A stretch of 64,000 bases of DNA from Alisma plantago-aquatica (taxonomy: Eukaryota > Streptophyta > Magnoliopsida > Alismatales > Alismataceae). The translations under genes and the position numbers were made by a program. Within the stretch, counting starts at the first letter, position 1. Each line of letters begins with the position of its first letter. Under the pieces are notes generated by a model, which made no database searches, was not told the DNA's origin, and worked only from the letters and a program-made list of their open reading frames with translations. Below, piece by piece: positions 60,701 through 64,000 of this stretch. The stretch covers positions 294,600,058 to 294,664,057 of the forward strand of contig OY856409.1 of NCBI GenBank assembly GCA_963693085.1. The letters are read 5' to 3'.

Positions 60701-62677
60701 ATTGAGGACTTGTACCTGTGTTGTTAGCACAAACAAAGAAGAAGAGATGGTTGTATTTATTGTGTTTTTTGATGCATGTATTCCCACATGGCATCAAATT
60801 TTGTACCTAATACACCTCCGAAGGAAGGTGCATGCTGTTGCTACTGGTGCAGCTGATGCTCCATGCACGTCATTGACAAGCTTGGCACAGTTGGTTATGG
60901 AGGTGGTGGTAGTGGCCCTTGTTCTTTTTCCTTTTACTTGTCTTTTAGGTCCACCTCTGCTCCACGGATCTCCGTATCCGGTACGGCCTGAGAACCTTGC
61001 CCTTCTGGCTCAGCCTCCAGTTCTTTGTCAGGATGTAGGTCGGCTGCTGCGCCTTCCTCTTTCTCTACCTCTGGCTCCACAGTAGCTGCTTCCTTGTGTG
61101 TCTCTAGAGGTGTGGGTTTTGCATTCCCCACTGGTTCTTCTAGAGGTGGAGCCGTGGGGGTGGGTTGTTCTGAAGCTGTTGGCCCTTCAGTTGGCGGTGT
61201 AGTTGCGTCTGTTGTCTTCTTTTTCTACACCGCCAATTTCTTCCGCGGCTCTGTGCTCTTTTTCTCCTTTAATTCAGCTTGGGCACTACTTTCTCTAGCT
61301 GTAAGTACTGGTTCAGTATTCATGCCAGCCTGCAGTGCCCCAGAGCACATCTTTTCGATGTCTTCATGATGGCCGCAGCTTGTGGGCATCATAGAATGCC
61401 ATTTCTGGAAGGGGAAGGAGCCTCTTTGTCCCACTTTGCCTGAAGTACAGTTTCTCCCCTTTATGTGCCAGGATACCCATGCTGATAAGGGACTTGACGT
61501 CTATCCTTTGTTGTCCCTCCATTTCCTTATACTTCAGTACCTCTTTTGCATCCATTAAGTATTCAACAATCTTTGTTATCTGGCCACCCATGCATTATGT
61601 AGAGTTCCTCTTTGCTTCTCCACCTACTGCCGTTGATAAACACTCAATTAATATCTTTCAAATATTAACTGGCTTTCTATTTATCATCGACCAGATTAGG
61701 AATAGATCTCCCATGCTAACCATTCTTGTTTCTGATCTCGTGTAAATTGTGTAGGCAGTAATTTTCTGCATTGTGCGAATGAAGCACGAGGTGATCAATG
61801 AGGCTTTAGAGTTCTTAGAGATATGTTGCTCTTCTCCAGTCATCTCTTCCCAAAGTTGATTTCTTTCATAGGTGATTGCTTCTTTTTCTCTTGGGGCGGT
61901 GGATCAGGCTTTTGCTTCTTCCTCTGTCTCTGTAAATATTTTGTTCAACATCACCTCTGTGATTATGTAAGACTCGCCTCCTAGCCTTACTTGCAGTTTA
62001 TAATCTCTGCCTCGTACCTTTCTTGTTTCACTACTGGTAGTGACCTTCTTTAGAAAAGATAGGAACTCCACAGTCATCCTTTTGTAGGAATTCACCTCGG
62101 GTGTGCATAAGGTGCGTAAGCATGCACATTTTAAGAATTTGATTACCATGTCGTAGATTCCCATCTTCTTGAAATCTTCTACATCTAGGTAATGGGTTGG
62201 GCATAATTACTTGTTCTAGTACACCCAGTCATAGGTGGACTAGTATACAATGTTCCTTGGCACGAATGGGGGTTCTCCGAATTCTGTATATGTCTCCCCT
62301 ATGACTTCTTTGGCCTTGCTTGCCTCCTGTTCCTTTGGCTTCTCAGTAGCTAATGGTTTTGTCTTTTTACTGCTCTTGGCTCCCTTATGTGCATCCTTTC
62401 TCTTCTTCCCTTGTTCTCAGCTCTCTGACTCCCCTGGTTGATACTCAGAGGTCTCTGTTTGCTCAGTTTGTTCTGTTTTGTGTGTAGAGTCCTTCGTTGT
62501 CATGTGTCCCAGTATTCTTTGATACTGTTCTAGCCTCAGCTGCACCTCAACCCGTTTGGTCTCTGGTAGAGAAGTATTCCTCTATAGCACTGCTATTAAT
62601 CCCTCCACTATCTTTTCCACCTCCTCCAGGGACGTTTCCTTCTGGAAGATGGGGTCATTGTTCTCTGAAGAATACAT
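57790..62677 (-). pseudogene. Athila-type 3' ORF: ATHILA-like domain, coiled coil, two Ulp1/C48 domains
   Basis: The start is the ATG at 62677 (MYSSENNDPIFQKET), the end the TAG at 57790. Order on the minus strand: a Lys/Glu-rich head; an ATHILA ORF-1-like domain at 62164-61366 (YKRMTVEFLSFLKKVTTSSE, then M-V-S-M-G-D-L-F-L-I-W-S-M); acidic linker; coiled coil at 60535-60410 (EEERQCLEEDRQKLEKEREE); and a C48-like domain at about 59515-58850. That domain has LPIRNVK with the His position now Asn (59233) and the next Trp a stop, Asn 17 residues on, and S-G-D-C with Cys codon at 58996. After another acidic linker comes a second C48-like domain at about 58440-57850. It has F-L-P-I-L-H-Y-N-H-W (His 58180), Asn at the Asp position (58129), P-Q-stop, and S-N-D-C-G-F-F (Cys 57919). 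C48 enzymes cleave SUMO-type conjugates. Several stops and at least one frameshift make this copy non-functional. Confidence 0.7.
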
Positions 62678-63839
62678 TCTACAAGGTTTCAATAATGAAT
62701 TAGTTTATAATTGATTTAACAAATACTAGTCTTCTTGCGATTATCTGGGTAGGTATTCAACAAAGTTTTAATTATTAAGTTCAAGAACGTATACAGGGAC
62801 CACGACCCACAATTTTTTTAATAATTCAGAGGGGCACCACGGTCGCGGTCTCTGAAGGAGGTCGTGGTCATGGTGAAATGAGTAGGGGATCACGGTCGCA
62901 GTTGTAATCACAGTCACAGTCTTCTTCTATCTTTCGGGCAGGTCACGGTCCAAGGGACCGCGATTTCAAGTAGAACTCTTCCACACCACGACCCACAGTG
63001 TGGACTTGAAACTTGAGCAAACACCACAACCGGGTTAGGGTTGATGAGTATACCGCAGTCGTGGTTGTATTGGATATAAACTGTGACTCGCAGTCCTTCT
63101 TGATCCAACTGTTCTGCCTTCCTTCTTCATCTGCTGATTTACTCTTCGTCTCATCGGCGGGTGGTTGCCCCATTATTGGCATTTTTAGGGTTTTTAGTTA
63201 TTGTTTGCAAACACTGCCATTATGGAGGTTAACCGACGACAGCGTGACAGATACTCATCAAACGGGCGAAGCATAAAAATGGTTTTTAGGGCGGGGAGAG
63301 AAATCAGCAGTGAGTAAAAATCAAAGAATCGACAACGAGTAAAGAAAAGGGGATGGTTTCCTATTACATTGTTGTCAGATGAGACGGTCAAATCGTAGAA
63401 GGTTGGCATGGTGGTGAGTCGTCAGTCGCAGTGGAGCGGTTCTTCGAAGAAATAGGGTTTAACTCGGCTCGGGAAAGCAAGCAGCGAAAAGAGTCCGAGA
63501 GACGAGGGTTTAAGAATATATATACTAGAGTGACCGTGACCTGACAATCGAAGGGAATGACCATGATCGCGGTGTACTCGAAGCACGACCGCGGTCACAG
63601 TCTCTTTTGTTCCAACGGCGACCTCGAGTCACGATCGAGGTGTCTGGTTATGGGCACCGCGGGTCGCAGCCTTGCACAATGCAAGGTTATACCACGACTG
63701 CGGTCTAAACTATGATCATAGTTACTCAACCAAAATAAAGCTCGTTTCTTTAATTAAATCATCAATTACTCAAAAGGAAGATAGATATGTACATCACTTA
63801 AAAGAGTAGAAAACTAATCAAACAAAAAGGGGAGAGAAA
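62678..63839 (-). other. Inter-ORF region with CpG-rich GACCGCGGTC words
   Basis: Between the presumed end of pol and the 3' ORF. It carries many variants of CACGGTCGCGGTC and GACCGCGGTCACAG (62830-63000, 63520-63715), the same words as in the LTR U3. Small frames here (for example 63409-63194) have no recognised domain. Confidence 0.5.
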
Positions 63840-64000
63840 ACAAAGCTTAAGAAAGTAGCCAAAAACTTAGGTTGCCTCCCAAGAAGTGCTTGCTTTAAAG
63901 TCTCTAGCTAGACTTCATAATTCTTCACTCCTTTAGTCCCGCAGCTGGATGTGGCAACTCTTCATTCCTTTTATCAGGTGGCTGATCTGGTTCCTCCAAA
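63840..64000 (-). other. Probable end of the Athila-like pol region
   Basis: The minus strand contains AGCACTTCTTGGGAGGCAAC near 63865-63890, a string that commonly follows the end of pol in Athila elements. No frame is long enough to confirm it; pol itself would be beyond the window. Confidence 0.4.

Noticed and set aside
58358..61369. Plus-strand Ser/Pro-rich open frames
   Set aside because: They are antisense to the minus-strand Athila-type ORF, which carries the recognisable domains.

Overview
The window is plant nuclear DNA from a large, repeat-rich genome. It is AT-rich, has no prokaryotic gene organisation, and carries plant-type transposable elements: Ty1/copia Sirevirus-like, Ty3/gypsy Athila-like, a 5S-derived Cassandra-type TRIM, CACTA, a hAT MITE and LINE pieces. 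I see no intact single-copy host gene, tRNA or rRNA gene. Host-gene sequence appears only as fragments carried inside a CACTA transposon. The sequence looks angiosperm; I cannot name a species.

Layout. 1-5145: the 3' end of a decayed + strand Ty3/gypsy element, with its polypurine tract and a 3.37-kb LTR holding a 60-bp hairpin-rich tandem repeat. A 204-bp tandem duplication spans the LTR edge. 5687-6240: a broken Athila/Ogre-like gag. 6175-20285: copy A of an old non-autonomous LTR element (minus strand), split by an 11.4-kb minus-strand Sirevirus-like copia element (7846-19206). The copia element carries a Cassandra-like TRIM and an uninterrupted (ATC)~160 tract coding poly-Asp. 20286-24756: degraded repeats. 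24757-54848: copy B of the old element, split by a long nest.

The nest. A + strand large retrotransposon derivative (26000-53390, TSD CAAGC) has 3.8-kb LTRs and only about 2.1 kb of non-coding interior. Its 5' LTR is split by a 17.6-kb CACTA transposon (27269-44889, TSD TAT). The CACTA carries fragments of a CHI-fold gene and a HAK/KUP potassium transporter, plus about 100 copies of a 63-bp minisatellite. Within or beside that minisatellite lie a LINE RT fragment and a degraded reverse transcriptase with a restriction-like-endonuclease C-terminus. That RT is itself split by a 732-bp hAT MITE (42479-43210, TSD CCAACTAT). Three of the junctions show clean target-site duplications, so the insertion order can be read directly.

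54951-64000: the 3' end of a minus-strand Athila-like Ty3/gypsy element: LTR, Athila-type polypurine tract, and a roughly 4.9-kb additional 3' ORF in the envelope position. This ORF has an ATHILA-like N-terminal domain, a coiled coil, and two consecutive Ulp1/C48 SUMO-protease-like domains. I regard this as the most interesting system in the window. Other strong observations are an inverted LTR segment that ends exactly at the CACTA terminus, the perfect 480-bp trinucleotide tract, and the RLE-type reverse transcriptase.

All coding regions carry stops or frameshifts in this copy, so the window documents transposon history rather than active genes. Coordinates for decayed elements are best estimates by eye.
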